Below, piece by piece: positions 17,200 through 25,333 of a stretch of DNA of 64,000 nucleotides; the stretch's first letter is position 1, and each line of letters begins with the position of its first letter. The translations under genes and the position numbers were made by a program. The notes beneath the pieces are model-generated. The model searched no databases and was not told the origin of the DNA. It saw nothing but the letters and a program-made list of their open reading frames with translations. The DNA is from Nocardiopsis sp. FR4 (GTDB lineage: Bacteria; Actinomycetota; Actinomycetes; Streptosporangiales; Streptosporangiaceae). Location of the stretch: contig NZ_VWVV01000005.1 of the NCBI RefSeq assembly GCF_009830945.1, forward strand, positions 1 through 64,000, read 5' to 3'.

Positions 17200-17400
17200 T
17201 CAGCGCGGGAGCAGGTCCAGCAGGGCGGACAGCGAGGTGATCTCGGCGTCGGCCACCCGGCCGGGGCCCAGGGGAGTGCCGGTGCGGTTGAGGTAGACCG
17301 TGCGCATCCCGGCGCGGGCGGCCATGTAGGTGTCATAGACCCCCGCGACCAGGGCCTCCTCGCCTCCGCAGCGCCGCACGCGTGAACGACTCCAGGCGGA
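17200..17400 (-). pseudogene. Possible HAD-like hydrolase C-terminal fragment
   Basis: Minus-strand translation EEALVAGVYDTYMAARAGMR then TVYLNRTG and VADAEITSLSALLDLLPR resembles the end of type II haloacid dehalogenase-like proteins (D-AAR-AGMRTV-V). Upstream sequence to about 17530 carries unjoined pieces in another frame (AWLARLREEVAAEPGF). The remaining gap to 17710 shows no gene I can support. Probably decayed. Confidence 0.35.
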
Positions 17401-17710
17401 TCCTTTCCGTGGAGGCGCACGCGAACCCGGGCTCGGCGGCGACCTCCTCCCGCAGCCGCGCCAGCCACGCGGGCGACACCCGCCCCGGTGGGGCGCCGGG
17501 TCGGTGGGCCCCTTCCGGCCGCCGGCGGGGGTGCACGGACGCGCGGCGGGGCGGTCCGTGCAGGTTGGAGCCCCGGACCGCGGGCGGTCGGTACGCTCCG
17601 CGGTCCGGGGCCTTGGTCGAGCTCGGGTACGGCCGCTCCGGTCTCCGCTCTCACCGCACCGGTGCGGCCGTACCGGCCCCGCGCGCCCCGCGGTCACCCG
17701 CGGGGCGCGC

Positions 17711-17965
17711 TCACAGACGCGGCTTGCGGGGCCGGGTCAGGGAGTCCAGCCAGTGCAGGGGGTTCCTGCGGGCCCCGGCTCCCCGGCCGGACGGGGAGGG
17801 GCGCCGGGCCGCGCGGCTCAGCGGGTTGCGCCCCTTGGACTGGCCGGCGGACCTGGCCAGCCCCTTGAGCCGGGCCAGGGGGTCGTGTCCTCCGGTCCGT
17901 CCGCCGGCGGCCGGGCTCCTCTTCGGCATCAGATGACGCTTGACGTTACTGAGGGGGTTCCTCAT
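17711..17965 (-). CDS. Small arginine-rich protein with four (N/D)PL repeats
   Basis: 84 residues from ATG 17965, behind a strong GGAGGAGGAG site at a 7-nt spacing. I do not recognise the family. It is extremely basic (only two acidic residues) and carries NPL/DPL motifs at residues 3-5, 28-30, 47-49 and 68-70, each followed by a short amphipathic-looking stretch (NVKRHLM, ARLKGLARS, SRAARR, HWLDSL). There is no signal peptide or membrane helix. It stands alone between decayed genes and the convergently placed DHA2 exporter. It could bind nucleic acid or a partner through the repeated motif; no function is claimed. Confidence 0.6.
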   Translation of the reverse strand: MRNPLSNVKRHLMPKRSPAAGGRTGGHDPLARLKGLARSAGQSKGRNPLSRAARRPSPSGRGAGARRNPLHWLDSLTRPRKPRL

Positions 17966-18205
17966 CTTCGTTCTCCTCCTCCCGCCCTGACCGACCCCGC
18001 CCCCGCGAAGGTCCGTCAGTACGAGATGGTCTAAACATTACGAATGGGGAACTTTTTTGCCTCTGCTCTTGTGCTACCCAGTCCGGAAGCGTTGATGCAC
18101 TTTTCCCCGGCTATTCCTCGGGAGGGAACGCCTGGAACGGGGAAAGGAGCGGGTCAACGCAGGTCACCGGCTGCCCGGCCGATTCCCCGGCGGCCGGATC
18201 CGTAC

Positions 18206-19594
18206 TCACGGGCGGCGCCGCGCGGAGGGGGGAAGGGCCATGGCCAGCGCGGCCATGGCCAGCTGGACGGCCGCGAGTCCCGCGAAGACCACCGCGTAGG
18301 GGTGGTCGGGCAGGGGGTGCTCGGAGGCCGCCGCGGTGCCGAGCAGGGCCAGGCCCAGCGCGCCGCCCGCCTGTTTGGCCGCGTTCATCAGCCCGGAGGC
18401 GGCCCCGGCGTCCCCGGCGGTCGCGGAGGAGGTCACCACGCTGGTCAGCGGGGTGGTGAGCAGGCCCGCGCCCACGGACAGGACCACGGCCGGCCCCAGG
18501 ACGGCCGCGGCGTAGGAGTGCGCGGAGACCGCCGCCGCCTGCCACGCGAAGCCCGCGGCGGCGGTCAGGCAGCCCGCCGTGATCAGCGTCGCCGGAGCCC
18601 GGTGCCGTATGAGCCACGGGGTGAGGAGCCAGCCCACGGCCATGGTGACCAGGGTGTGCGGCAGGAACCCCAGCCCCGTCCGCAACGGGTCCAACCCCAG
18701 GTCGTCCTGCATGTACAGGGTCAGGAAGTACCACATGGGCACTTGGAAGCAGGCCCCGGCGAGCAGGGTCAGGGCGTTGCCCACCGAGACGGAGCGGTCG
18801 CGCAGCAGCCGGGGCGGGAGTAGGGGGACCGGAGCGCGCGACTCGACGAGGGCGAAGGCGGCCAGGGCCCCGGCGCCCCCGGCCAGCACCGCCGCCGTGA
18901 CCGGGTCGCCCCAGCCGTGCTCCCGGACCCGGGTGAGGCCGTAGGCGAGCGCGACCAGCCCGGCGGTGGCCGTCGCGGCCCCGGGAAGGTCGAGCCGTCC
19001 GGCGTCCCCGCCCGCACGCCGCCGGTCCAGGGCGTACAGGCCCAGGACCAGCGCGGCCGCGCCCGGGGGCACGTTGACCAGCAGGACCGCGCGCCAGGAC
19101 AGCGCCTCGGTGAGCAGGCCGCCGACGAGGTTGCCCGCGGCTCCTCCCGCCACGCTCACCGCGGTCCACGCGGCCAGGGCCCGGGTCCGGGCGGGGCCCT
19201 GGGGAAAGGCGGTGGTCAGGGCGGCCAGGGTCGCCGGGGCCAGGACCGCCGCGCCCGCGCCCTGGAGGGCGCGGGCGAGGACCAGAGCGGCGGGGGAGGC
19301 CGCCAGGCCGCCGAGCAGGCTGGCCCCGGAGAACAGGGCCAGGCCGAGCGCGAACGCCCTCCGGTGTCCGTGCACGTCCGCCAGCCGCCCGCCCAGCAGC
19401 AGGAGGCCGCCGAAGGCCAGGGTGTAGGCGTGGGCCACCCAGGGCAGCCCCGCGGCGGAGAACCCCAGCGACTCCCGGATCGACGGAAGCGCGACGTTGA
19501 CCACCGACACGTCGAGCACCACCAGCAGCTGGGCCGCGCACACGGCGGGAAGCACCGTACGGGAGGCCGGGGCCCGGTGTCCGGTTCCGTGCAC
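18206..19594 (-). CDS. DHA2-family (14-TM) drug exporter
   Basis: 462 residues. EmrB/QacA-type MFS: motif C-like LLVVLDVSVVNVALPSI in TM1, GGRLADVHGHRRAF motif A, ALQGAGAAVLAPATLAAL, and the long C-terminal half with GLLTTPLTSVVTSS-AG-AGAASGLMNAAKQ-GGALG. Proton-driven efflux of toxic organics or antibiotics is the family role. It is transcribed divergently from a TetR gene, and an operator-like palindrome lies just upstream of its start, so repression relieved by the exported drug is likely. Confidence 0.9.
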   Translation of the reverse strand: MHGTGHRAPASRTVLPAVCAAQLLVVLDVSVVNVALPSIRESLGFSAAGLPWVAHAYTLAFGGLLLLGGRLADVHGHRRAFALGLALFSGASLLGGLAASPAALVLARALQGAGAAVLAPATLAALTTAFPQGPARTRALAAWTAVSVAGGAAGNLVGGLLTEALSWRAVLLVNVPPGAAALVLGLYALDRRRAGGDAGRLDLPGAATATAGLVALAYGLTRVREHGWGDPVTAAVLAGGAGALAAFALVESRAPVPLLPPRLLRDRSVSVGNALTLLAGACFQVPMWYFLTLYMQDDLGLDPLRTGLGFLPHTLVTMAVGWLLTPWLIRHRAPATLITAGCLTAAAGFAWQAAAVSAHSYAAAVLGPAVVLSVGAGLLTTPLTSVVTSSATAGDAGAASGLMNAAKQAGGALGLALLGTAAASEHPLPDHPYAVVFAGLAAVQLAMAALAMALPPSARRRP

Positions 19595-19614
19595 GTGTCC
19601 GCCTCTCTCCTCAA

Positions 19615-19686
19615 AGCAATGTGGTTACATTGCTCTGAGGGAACGGTAGCTTCTTCGCCCCCGCAAAGCAATGCGATCACATCGGA
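19615..19686. promoter_or_regulatory. TetR operator pair between divergent exporter and regulator
   Basis: 19615-19634 is AGCAATGT-GGTT-ACATTGCT, a perfect 8-bp-arm palindrome 20 bp before the exporter start. A degenerate copy, AGCAATGCGATCACATCGGA, lies at 19667-19686, just before the TetR start at 19698. Placement at both promoters fits joint repression by the TetR protein. Confidence 0.7.
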
Positions 19687-19697
19687 AAGGCGGCGGG

Positions 19698-20357
19698 ATG
19701 GACACGCCGAAGCGCGGCCCCGGAGCCGAGCACGAACAGCGCCGTCAGCAGATCGCCGACGCGGTCCTGGCCGTCACGGCCGAGCACGGACTGGCCGCCG
19801 TGACGCAGACCAGCGTGGCCGCGCGCGCCGGGGTCTCCCCCGGCCGGGTCCAGCACTACTTCCCGGCCAAACGGCAGATGATCGAGGCCGCCTTCGACCG
19901 CGCCAACGCCCTCAGCTCCGCGCGCATCGCCTCCGCGACGGGCACCGGGGCCTCCCCGCGCCGGGTGCTGACCACGGTGCTCACCGAGCTCATCCCCTAC
20001 GACACCGCCACCCGCGTCCACATGCGCGTCCGACAGGCCTTCACCGCGCTCGCCCTCTCCGACGAGGACATCGCCGAGCGGATGCGCCGCGAGTACGCGC
20101 GCTTCCACGGCCAGGTCGCCGACCTGCTGCCCGGCGGCGCCGACCGCCGGGACAGGGCGGTCGCGCTCGTGGCCCTGGCCGAGGGGCTGGCCTACTACGT
20201 GCTGGTGGGCGTCGACTCCGCCGCCGCGGCCCGCGAACGCGTGCTCGCCGCGATCGCCGCCGCCCACGGGGAGGCTCAGGAACCGGTCGGGTCCGCCGCC
20301 AGCGTGCCGAGGAGGGACAGCGACTCCGCGGACCGCGAACCCGGCTCGGCCAGGTAG
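19698..20357 (+). CDS. TetR-family repressor
   Basis: 219 residues from ATG 19698 (AAAGGCGGCGGG upstream; an in-frame ATG at 19671 would overlap the operator). N-terminal HTH: QQIADAVLAVTAEHGLAAVTQTSVAARAGVSPGRVQHYFPAKRQMIEAAF. The C-terminal helical ligand domain is diverse, as usual. It probably represses the divergent exporter and itself through the paired palindromes. The last 82 bp overlap tail-to-tail with the MmyB-type gene, giving a basic, low-complexity C-terminus. Confidence 0.88.
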   Translation: MDTPKRGPGAEHEQRRQQIADAVLAVTAEHGLAAVTQTSVAARAGVSPGRVQHYFPAKRQMIEAAFDRANALSSARIASATGTGASPRRVLTTVLTELIPYDTATRVHMRVRQAFTALALSDEDIAERMRREYARFHGQVADLLPGGADRRDRAVALVALAEGLAYYVLVGVDSAAAARERVLAAIAAAHGEAQEPVGSAASVPRRDSDSADREPGSAR

Positions 20358-21097
20358 ACGACGAGCTCCTGCCCGGGGGCCGACCTGACGTCGAAGGCGT
20401 GCAGCCCCAGCTCCAGCGGGCCCACGTCCGGGTGGTCGAACCGCTTGGCCTCCAGACTCTTGCCGCGCACGCCGTTGCGCCGCCAGAGCCGCGCGAAGTC
20501 GGGGCTGCGCTCCTCCAGCTCCGCCACGACGGAGCGCAGCCGCGGGTGTTCCGGCCGGGCGCCCTCCGCCAGGCGCAGACCGTCCGCCGTGTTCGCGGCG
20601 ACGGTCTCCCAGTCGGGGTAGAACGAGCGCGCGGCCGGGTCCAGGAACACCGCCAGCGCCAGGTTTCGGGAGAAGGGGAAGCGGCGGAAGAGCGCTTCGG
20701 CCAGCGGGTTGCACGCCAGCACGTCATAGGCGCGCCCCAGCACCAGGGCCGGGGTCTCGTGCCAGCGGCCCATCAGGTCCACGAGCGAGGGGTCGGCCCG
20801 CTCGGCGCGGACCTCCAGGGCCGGGGCCAGACCCGCCAGCCGGTACAGGTGGCGGCGGCCGTCGTCGTCCAGGCACAGCGCCCGGCCCAGCGCGTCCAGG
20901 ACCTGCGAAGAGGGGCGGGTCTCCCTGCCCTGCTCAAGCCGCGTGTAGTAGTCGGCGCTCATCCCGGCCAGCATCGCCACCTCCTCGCGCCGCAGCCCGG
21001 CCACGCGGCGGCGCCCGTGCACGGGCAGGCCCAGCTCCCGAGGGGTGAGCCGCGCCCGCGCGGCGCGCAGGTAGTCGCCCAGTGATGGGGAAGTCAT
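20276..21097 (-). CDS. XRE regulator with MmyB-like ligand-binding domain
   Basis: 273 residues from ATG 21097. HTH segment LGDYLRAARARLTPRELGL then RRVAGLRREEVAMLAGMSADYYTRLEQGR, the signature of the MmyB family. The C-terminal PAS-like domain follows, with LVLGRAYDVLACNPLAEALF and the FDHPDVGPLELGLHAFDVRSAPGQELVVY ending. These regulators often lie divergent from an SDR gene, as here (21226), and bind a fatty-acid-like ligand in a solved homologue. A perfect palindrome lies between the two genes. Confidence 0.9.
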   Translation of the reverse strand: MTSPSLGDYLRAARARLTPRELGLPVHGRRRVAGLRREEVAMLAGMSADYYTRLEQGRETRPSSQVLDALGRALCLDDDGRRHLYRLAGLAPALEVRAERADPSLVDLMGRWHETPALVLGRAYDVLACNPLAEALFRRFPFSRNLALAVFLDPAARSFYPDWETVAANTADGLRLAEGARPEHPRLRSVVAELEERSPDFARLWRRNGVRGKSLEAKRFDHPDVGPLELGLHAFDVRSAPGQELVVYLAEPGSRSAESLSLLGTLAADPTGS

Positions 21098-21129
21098 GGC
21101 CTCCAGCCTAGGGATCCCGCGCCCTCCTG

Positions 21130-21152
21130 TCCTGGGTGCGGTGCACCCAGGA
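21130..21152. promoter_or_regulatory. Perfect 10-bp-arm palindrome, probable MmyB-type operator
   Basis: TCCTGGGTGC (21130-21139), 3-nt spacer, GCACCCAGGA (21143-21152). It sits 33 bp before the regulator ATG (21097) and 73 bp before the SDR ATG (21226), positioned to control both directions. It is the only strong dyad in the gap. Confidence 0.65.
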
Positions 21153-21225
21153 AGGGCGCGTCCTTCCCGGGACCGCCCCGGTACCCGAGACTCGGACCCG
21201 TCCGACACCGGGGAAGGGAACGCCC

Positions 21226-21972
21226 ATGAACGAACAGACCCAGCGCACCGACCGCAAGGTCGTCCTCGTCACCGGCGCCAGCAGCGGCATCGGCGCGGCC
21301 ACGGCCCTGCGCTTGGCCCGGGAGGGCCACCACGTCGTCCTCGGCGCGCGGCGCGCGGACCGCATGGCGGACCTGGTCCGGCGCGTCCGCGAGGACGGGG
21401 GCAGCGCCGAACACCGCCGCCTCGACGTCACCGACCCCGGCGCCGTACGGGAGGCGGTCGACGGCACGGTGCGCGACCACGGGCGCCTGGACGCCCTGGT
21501 CAGCAACGCCGGGGTGATGCTGCTGTCCCGGATGGACGCGCTGCTGGCCGAGGAGTGGCACCGGATGGTCGACGTCAACGTCAAGGGCCTGCTCAACGGC
21601 GTGGCCGCCGCCCTCCCGCACTTCCGGCGCCAGGGAACGGGGCACTTCGTCACGGTCGCCTCGATCGGCGCCCACGAGGTCGTCCCCACCTCGGCGGTCT
21701 ACTCCGGCACCAAGTACGCGGTGTGGGCGATCACCGAGGGCCTGCGGCTGGAGCTCGACCCCGGGATCAGGGTCACGACCGTTTCCCCGGGTGTGGTCGA
21801 GAGCGAACTCGCCGAGCACATCACCGACCCGTTCGCGCGGGAGACGATGGTCTCCTACCGCAGGCACGCGCTGTCCGCCGACGCCATCGCCCGAACGGTC
21901 TCCTTCGCCCTGGCCCAGCCTCCCGAGGTCGATGTCAACGAGGTCATCGTGCGCCCCGCGGCCCAGCGCTGA
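21226..21972 (+). CDS. Short-chain dehydrogenase/reductase
   Basis: 248 residues from ATG 21226 with GGGAAGGGAA upstream. Classical SDR: cofactor motif VLVTGASSGIGAATAL, GARRADRM suggesting NADP(H) preference, SNAGVM, catalytic Ser in VASIGAH, and the YSGTKYAVWA Tyr/Lys pair. The product is an NAD(P)-dependent oxidoreductase of unknown substrate, close to the YdfG-like actinobacterial SDRs. Expression is probably controlled by the divergent MmyB-type regulator. Confidence 0.9.
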   Translation: MNEQTQRTDRKVVLVTGASSGIGAATALRLAREGHHVVLGARRADRMADLVRRVREDGGSAEHRRLDVTDPGAVREAVDGTVRDHGRLDALVSNAGVMLLSRMDALLAEEWHRMVDVNVKGLLNGVAAALPHFRRQGTGHFVTVASIGAHEVVPTSAVYSGTKYAVWAITEGLRLELDPGIRVTTVSPGVVESELAEHITDPFARETMVSYRRHALSADAIARTVSFALAQPPEVDVNEVIVRPAAQR

Positions 21973-21984
21973 GCGCACACCCGT

Positions 21985-22911
21985 TCAGCCGTCCGGCAGC
22001 AGGCGCAGCACGGCCGGGGCGCCGGGCGGCTCGGGCAGATCCGGTCCCTCCAGCACGACCAGTCCCACCGAGGGCGGCACGTCCACGCGGCCCGGCCGGG
22101 CGGGGTCCACCCGGCGGAAGCGGAACTCCGGATCCCGGGCCTCCGCACGCATCGCCGCCTCGTCCTCGGGGCCGGGCGGGCGCGCGGTGGAGCGACCGGT
22201 CCGGCCCACCGACGCCACGGAACCGGGGGCGGCGACCGACTCCGGCCGCGGCGGCGGTGTACCCGGCACCAGCCACAGCGTCTCCCCGGGCGTGCACAGG
22301 CCCGCCGCCAGCGCGGGCAGGGTGTCGCCAGCCGTGTGCAGGACGGCGCTCCGACCGCCGCGCACGCGCTCGAACACCTCCACGCACCCCCCGTCGGCAC
22401 CCGCCAGCCGACCGGCCTCCTCGGGGGTCAGGGGTTCGGGGCGCCCCCGGCGAAGCGGCCAGCGCGGGAAGGCCGGCCGGGGCCAGACGTAGGGCAGCCC
22501 GCCGGGCACGTCCGGGAAGAGCGGCCGGTAGTGCGCCCCGTCCTTGTCCACCAGGGACGACCGGTGCGAGGCGTGCAGGTCCTCGGCGCCCAGCCACGGC
22601 GGCAGCATGTCCCGTTCCCACAGCCACGCCTCCTCCGGGACCCGCCCCCCGGTGAAGGCCGTCAGCGAGGCCAGGACGGAGTCGGCGTACCCGCGTCGGC
22701 GCCACTCCCGGCACACCGCGACCCCGTACCCGGCGAGCGCGGGCACGAAGCCGCGCCACATCGCCACGGCGGGGTGGTTCTTCCACCCGTAGCGCGGCCA
22801 CACCAGGGCCCGCAGGATCTGCAGTGTCTCCACCCGCTGCTTGCCCAGCCGACGGTCGTCCAGGGTCCGCGCGCACGCGGAGAACGCGGGGTACGGCAAG
22901 AAGGTCTGCAT
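21985..22911 (-). CDS. MSMEG_6728-type protein with T4 endonuclease V-like N-terminus
   Basis: 308 residues from ATG 22911. The N-terminal half (MQTFLPYPAFSACARTLDDRR then LGKQRVETLQILRAL, YGWKNHPAVAMWRGF, MLPPWLG-LHASHRSSLV-KD-HYRPLF) is the conserved core of MSMEG_6728-family proteins, annotated as pyrimidine-dimer DNA glycosylase-like. The C-terminal half is proline/arginine-rich and poorly conserved. A DNA-repair role is plausible but not shown here. It is convergent with the SDR gene, 12 bp apart. Confidence 0.8.
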   Translation of the reverse strand: MQTFLPYPAFSACARTLDDRRLGKQRVETLQILRALVWPRYGWKNHPAVAMWRGFVPALAGYGVAVCREWRRRGYADSVLASLTAFTGGRVPEEAWLWERDMLPPWLGAEDLHASHRSSLVDKDGAHYRPLFPDVPGGLPYVWPRPAFPRWPLRRGRPEPLTPEEAGRLAGADGGCVEVFERVRGGRSAVLHTAGDTLPALAAGLCTPGETLWLVPGTPPPRPESVAAPGSVASVGRTGRSTARPPGPEDEAAMRAEARDPEFRFRRVDPARPGRVDVPPSVGLVVLEGPDLPEPPGAPAVLRLLPDG

Positions 22912-23024
22912 CGTCTCCCGTCCTGGTCGGCGGCGGTGTTCACCGGGTCATACCCGCGATCCGGCCCGAACGGCACCGAACACGCACCCCGCGGCACGGC
23001 CGCGCGGGCCGAGGCGGAGAACCG

Positions 23025-23243
23025 TCACTCGGAGGGCTCCGGCAACTCGGGCAGCTCCGGGCAGCCGATGGTCGGGTTCACCCCCATGTAGTTCAGCGGT
23101 CCGACCGCGACGGTGCCGAGGGTGTGCCACAGGGTCGAGCACGAGGTCTCGTCAGGGGTGAACAGGCCGCGCTGGAACGCGGCGACCAGTCCGATGATCA
23201 GCCACAGGGCGATGAGGCCCGACAGGATAGTCCCGAAACGCAC
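23025..23243 (-). CDS. Small single-pass membrane protein with conserved extracytoplasmic Cys
   Basis: 72 residues from GTG 23243, supported by GGAGGTC 5 nt upstream. One membrane helix (ILSGLIALWLIIGLVAAF, residues 5-22) is followed by a short outside segment RGLFTPDETSCSTLWHTL-TVAVGPLNYMGVNPTIGCPELP. Two Cys may form a disulphide. Similar small membrane proteins occur in Streptomyces. Function unknown. Confidence 0.7.
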   Translation of the reverse strand: MRFGTILSGLIALWLIIGLVAAFQRGLFTPDETSCSTLWHTLGTVAVGPLNYMGVNPTIGCPELPELPEPSE

Positions 23244-23348
23244 TTTCGACCTCCAAGAGGTGGGACGTGCGGAGGTGGTGATTGCCCTCAGACCTACCCC
23301 CCGCACGCGGCCTCTCACCCGAACACGCGCCTTCGTGCGTCAGAGACC

Positions 23349-23861
23349 TCAGGGGCGGGGGCCGAACCGCCAGCGCGTGGGGCCGTGCGGCAGTTCGCCG
23401 ACCGGGAAGGCGTACACCGTCGACGGCCGGACCGTGAAGACCCGGTACGGCGGGGGACCGGCGGTGGGAGCCCCATCGGGGCCGGTCAGCCCGCCCTCAC
23501 CGGCGGTCGGGGCCCACCCGTGGCGCTCGGCGTAGGCCGCGGCGACCCGTTCCAGGCGCTCGGGATCGCGCACCCGCTCGACCGTGCCCTCCACCACCGC
23601 GTCCACGCGTCCGGTGGTGAACGCCAGGCTCACCCGGGGGTCGGCGGCCAGCAGGCGGGACTTGGCGGTGCCCTCACCCGAGGCGAAGCACGGCTGCTCG
23701 TCCACCCACACCGCCAGCAGCGGCCGGGTGTGCGGGCGGCCGTCCCCGTGGGTGGCGGTCAGCCAGCACGTCCCGCCCTCCTCGGCCAGGTGGGGGAGCA
23801 CGTCCTCCCACGAGCCGGGGGGCTGGCTCGTCAGGGGGTCGGCCTGCGGATCCGCAACCAC
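23349..23861 (-). CDS. Pyridoxamine 5'-phosphate oxidase-family (FMN/F420-binding) protein
   Basis: 170 residues from GTG 23861 with GAGGAGTG upstream. Split-barrel flavoprotein: GGTCWLTATHGDGRPHTRPLLAVWVDEQPCFASGEGTAKSRLL is the typical N-terminal barrel, then VSLAFTT-VDAVVEGTVERV and YRVFTVRPSTVYAFP. Members reduce or bind flavin/F420 or act as general redox proteins. No neighbour suggests the substrate. Confidence 0.85.
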   Translation of the reverse strand: MVADPQADPLTSQPPGSWEDVLPHLAEEGGTCWLTATHGDGRPHTRPLLAVWVDEQPCFASGEGTAKSRLLAADPRVSLAFTTGRVDAVVEGTVERVRDPERLERVAAAYAERHGWAPTAGEGGLTGPDGAPTAGPPPYRVFTVRPSTVYAFPVGELPHGPTRWRFGPRP

Positions 23862-23950
23862 GTCACACTCCTCGGGCTCGCCGTCGCGGCCACCCTAGCG
23901 ACGCGCGGGCCGGGGTTCAACGCCCCGCCCGGCGCCCCGTGCGGGGCGCC

Positions 23951-25333
23951 TCAGGCGGCGACGAGCGTGCGGCGCACCCGGGCGGTGAAGCCCACGAACA
24001 CCACCGCGGCGGCGACGGCCGTGGCGAGCATGACCCCGGTCATGCTGGACAGGGTGACCGGACCGCTCAGGCCGGCGGTCGCGGCCAGGCCGGAGCCGAT
24101 GCCGAACTGCAGGGTGCCCAGCAGGGCCGAGCCGCTTCCGGCGATCTTGGGCGGCTGCCCGTCCAGGGCCAGCGCGGTGGCGTTGGGCGAGACCAGGCCG
24201 GTGAAGACCATCATCGCGAACAGCGCGGCGGTCACCGTCACCAGGTCCGCTCCGCCGGAGGCGCCCAGCGCCGCCAGCACGGCCACGGACAGGATCGATC
24301 CGACCAGCCCCAGGAACAGGCGGCGGTGGATCTCCATGCGGCTGATGAGGAAGGCGTTGACCTGGTTGCCGATGATCATCCCGAGCGTGGTCACCGCGAA
24401 CACCAGGCTGAACTCCTGGGCGCTGGCCCCGAAGCGGGACTGGGACACGAACGAGAAGGTCGAGATGTAGGTGAAGCTCATGCCGAAGCTCAGGGCGAGC
24501 GTGAGCGTGGGACCGATGAAGCGGACGTCGCGCAGCAGGCCGCCGAACACCCGCATCTGCTCACGGGGGCTGACCGGCTCGCGCTGCTCGGCCGGCAGGC
24601 TCTCGGGCAGGCCGAACAGGACCAGGGCGAAGGTCACCAGGCCCATCGCGCCGAGCACGGCGAAGAGCAGCTGCCAGGGACCGAGGAAGAGCAGCTGACC
24701 GCCCAGCACAGGGCCGAGCATGGGCGCCAGCCCGGACAGCAGTACCAGTCGGGAGAAGAACGTGGCCGCGGCGTCGCCGTCGAACACGTCGCGCACGATC
24801 GCGCGGGAGACCACCAGCCCGGCGGCGGCGGACAGCCCCTGCACGAAGCGCAGCAGGCTGAACATCTCCACGCTGGACGCCATCGCGATGCCCACGGTGG
24901 AGACCGTGAACACGCCGATGCCGGTGAGCAGCGGCAGGCGGCGCCCCCAGCGGTCGCTGAGCGGGCCGAGAACGAGCTGGCCCAGGGCCAGCCCGGCCAT
25001 CACCGAGGTCAGGGTGAGCTTGACGCTGGCCTCGCTGGTGCCCAGGTCCGAGGCGATCTGGGGCAGCGCGGGCAGGTACAGGTCCGTGGCGAGCGGGCCG
25101 AGCGCGGAGAGTACGCCGAGCACGACCACCAGCAGCATGGCGCGGCGGCGCGTCCGGGACGCGTGCGCGCGGCCGGCGGCCGGGTTCTGCTCGGGAGCGT
25201 TCGCCTGCTGCGGTACGTCGCCGTTGCGGACCCGGGGGTTGTGGTCGGTCGCGGCGTTCGGGGCGTCCGGGACGGCCTGAACGCCGGCGATGGTCTGGGC
25301 ACGACGATCCGGGCGTGCGAAGGCAAGGGTCAC
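23951..25333 (-). CDS. Bcr/CflA-family multidrug exporter
   Basis: 460 residues from GTG 25333. The first about 65 residues are a hydrophilic extension; twelve membrane segments follow. Bcr/CflA features: SALGPLATDLYLPALPQIASDLGTS in TM1, LGPLSDRWGRRLPLLTG motif A, RFVQGLSAAAGLVVSRAIVRD, and MLGPVLGGQLL. These proteins export bicyclomycin, chloramphenicol, sulphonamides and similar drugs. No adjacent regulator is seen, and a long untranslated-looking region lies upstream. Confidence 0.9.
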   Translation of the reverse strand: MTLAFARPDRRAQTIAGVQAVPDAPNAATDHNPRVRNGDVPQQANAPEQNPAAGRAHASRTRRRAMLLVVVLGVLSALGPLATDLYLPALPQIASDLGTSEASVKLTLTSVMAGLALGQLVLGPLSDRWGRRLPLLTGIGVFTVSTVGIAMASSVEMFSLLRFVQGLSAAAGLVVSRAIVRDVFDGDAAATFFSRLVLLSGLAPMLGPVLGGQLLFLGPWQLLFAVLGAMGLVTFALVLFGLPESLPAEQREPVSPREQMRVFGGLLRDVRFIGPTLTLALSFGMSFTYISTFSFVSQSRFGASAQEFSLVFAVTTLGMIIGNQVNAFLISRMEIHRRLFLGLVGSILSVAVLAALGASGGADLVTVTAALFAMMVFTGLVSPNATALALDGQPPKIAGSGSALLGTLQFGIGSGLAATAGLSGPVTLSSMTGVMLATAVAAAVVFVGFTARVRRTLVAA

